A stretch of DNA of 64,000 nucleotides from M3007 sp037445225. Lineage in GTDB: Bacteria; Bacteroidota; Bacteroidia; Chitinophagales; Saprospiraceae. The notes beneath the pieces are model-generated. The model saw only the letters and a list, made by a program, of their open reading frames with translations. It had not been told where the DNA came from and made no database searches. The stretch covers positions 90,631 through 154,630 of the forward strand of contig JBBIKW010000011.1 in assembly GCA_037445225.1 (NCBI GenBank), read 5' to 3'. Below, piece by piece: positions 63,185 to 64,000 of this stretch (positions are counted from its first letter, which is position 1; every line of letters starts with the position of its first letter). Made by a program: the position numbers and the translations under genes.

Positions 63185-63237
63185 AAAGTCGTCGATCCCT
63201 TGTTATTTTTGCAGCATGTACGATCGACGATCTTTTT
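63183..63237. repeat. 15-bp inverted repeat between cas2 and the CRISPR leader
   Basis: Left arm 63183-63197 (AAAAAGTCGTCGATC) and right arm 63222-63237 (GATCGACGATCTTTTT) pair perfectly except for one bulged base, around a 24-base loop. The A-run and T-run at the ends make it a bidirectional terminator candidate. The loop contains a TATTTTTG box. Confidence 0.65.
63204..63211 (+). promoter_or_regulatory. Putative -7 promoter box of the CRISPR array
   Basis: TATTTTTG, exact TAnnTTTG match, about 100 bases before the first repeat and inside the loop of the inverted repeat. Confidence 0.4.
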
Positions 63238-63310
63238 CATAGCAAATCACTCGCACTTTGTAACGACAAAATAATGGTAATAAAAGCTTTACATATTAGT
63301 AAAAGTACGG
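63238..63310 (+). promoter_or_regulatory. CRISPR leader
   Basis: AT-rich noncoding sequence between the cas2-side inverted repeat and the first repeat, with A-tracts typical of leaders (for example TAATAAAAGC and TAGTAAAAGT). No frame is present. It is taken as the leader because the cas genes lie on this side and repeats end in GAAAC away from it. Confidence 0.75.
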
Positions 63311-64000
63311 ACTGTAATCGCACCAGTTGGAATTGAAACCAAACATACGCACAGCCTTTTGTTCCAAATATGTCAACTGTAATCGCACCAGTTGGAATTG
63401 AAACACAATTGACACATTAGTTTGTGACACTGTTTTAGTGACTGTAATCGCACCAGTTGGAATTGAAACGACCTAAACAACAAGCTTGTTGTGCGATACA
63501 AGAATGACTGTAATCGCACCAGTTGGAATTGAAACCCTTTTCGCCGCTCTCGTCGAAGACGGTGACTTGAACTGTAATCGCACCAGTTGGAATTGAAACA
63601 CTCCAGCAAAGAGAGCTCTATCTGCGCACGAGCAACTGTAATCGCACCAGTTGGAATTGAAACCTTAATCGCTTCAGCACGCTCGTCTTTTGTAAACACA
63701 ACTGTAATCGCACCAGTTGGAATTGAAACCAGAGATGGGCGCGGATGACAGATGAGGACAACAAGACTGTAATCGCACCAGTTGGAATTGAAACCTCGCA
63801 ACGCTCTTGCGAGAAACAGCAGCAGCTTCGACTGTAATCGCACCAGTTGGAATTGAAACGCTGTCGTCGGCGCTGTTGTAGTCTCTGACCCAGGCGACTG
63901 TAATCGCACCAGTTGGAATTGAAACAACGGCAAATTCATACAACGCTCGCATAGCGAAAATACTGTAATCGCACCAGTTGGAATTGAAACCCAGATTCAA
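63311..64000 (+). CRISPR. CRISPR array, 11 repeats, continues beyond window
   Basis: Eleven identical 29-nt repeats starting ACTGTAATCG and ending AATTGAAAC, at 63311, 63376, 63441, 63507, 63571, 63635, 63701, 63766, 63831, 63897 and 63962. Ten complete spacers of 35-37 nt (36, 36, 37, 35, 35, 37, 36, 36, 37, 36) and the first bases of an eleventh follow. The GAAAC end and spacer length fit a type I-B system with Cas6 processing. The uniform repeats show no sign of decay. No spacer was found to match the rest of the window by eye. Confidence 0.98.

Noticed and set aside
63373..63939. Minus-strand 188-residue frame with repeated SNWCDYS-like blocks
   Set aside because: It is the reverse complement of the CRISPR repeats; the periodic protein is an artefact of the array.

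Overview
The window looks like chromosome from a member of the Bacteroidota. The evidence is mutually consistent: large secreted proteins with SprB-type repeats and type IX secretion C-terminal domains, several families largely confined to that phylum (the DUF1599 / BT_3928-type DoxX pair, DUF4230, DUF2520, a Bacteroidota-type arginine decarboxylase), and many start-proximal copies of the phylum's -7 promoter box TAnnTTTG (often TACTTTTG). Base composition is roughly balanced and coding density is high. Class cannot be fixed by eye; the Saprospiria/Chitinophagia side of the phylum is a guess.

Layout. 1-13.4 kb is core metabolism and DNA work: a truncated secreted protein, an ALDH7-type aldehyde dehydrogenase, a secreted metallophosphatase, xseA, a DUF1599 protein with a DoxX membrane protein, a membrane-anchored TIR-like protein, then gyrA-pyrR-pyrB in tight succession, a CBS protein and an SRPBCC protein. 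13.5-24 kb holds conserved hypotheticals, a DUF4230 membrane protein, an ABC-F ATPase, tdk, a FAD oxidoreductase, a DUF2520 protein, a lipoprotein and hutI. 24-36.4 kb is a secretion region: a SprB-repeat adhesin-like protein (about 1530 residues), three tRNA genes (Pro, Val, Val), a reprolysin-like metalloprotease of about 1790 residues with P-domain and SprB repeats, and a redoxin-like protein with a type A sorting domain. 36.4-39.9 kb has a TPR protein overlapping a glycosyltransferase, and a DEDDh exonuclease. 39.9-44.2 kb is a decaying stretch: phosphate-transport genes pstS, pstC and pstA each carry in-frame stops and/or frameshifts, pstB is intact, and an ankyrin gene is frameshifted. 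44.2-53.2 kb is ordinary again (speA, a GT-C glycosyltransferase, M20 peptidase, FKBP isomerase, sensor kinase, lipoprotein, NTF2-like protein, a bacterial eRF1-like protein).

53.3-64 kb is a type I (I-B-like) CRISPR-Cas locus running towards the window end: cas6, a WYL regulator, a second and different cas6, a cas5-like gene, cas3, cas8, cas7, cas4, cas1, cas2, a leader, and an array of 11 identical 29-nt repeats with 10 complete spacers that continues past the window. The most notable observation is that both interference genes, cas3 (TAG at 56955) and cas8 (TAG at 59215), are interrupted by a single in-frame amber codon with an otherwise open frame on both sides, whereas the adaptation genes cas4-cas1-cas2, cas7, both cas6 genes and the array look intact. 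Read literally, this locus could still acquire spacers and process crRNA but would lack full-length Cas8 and a one-piece Cas3. Four further in-frame stops at 14151, 40791, 41255 and 42229 make nonsense interruption a recurring theme of accessory genes in this window. TAG is also used as an ordinary terminator here (for example in the DUF1599, BT_3928, pyrR and cas7 genes), so genome-wide amber reassignment is unlikely.
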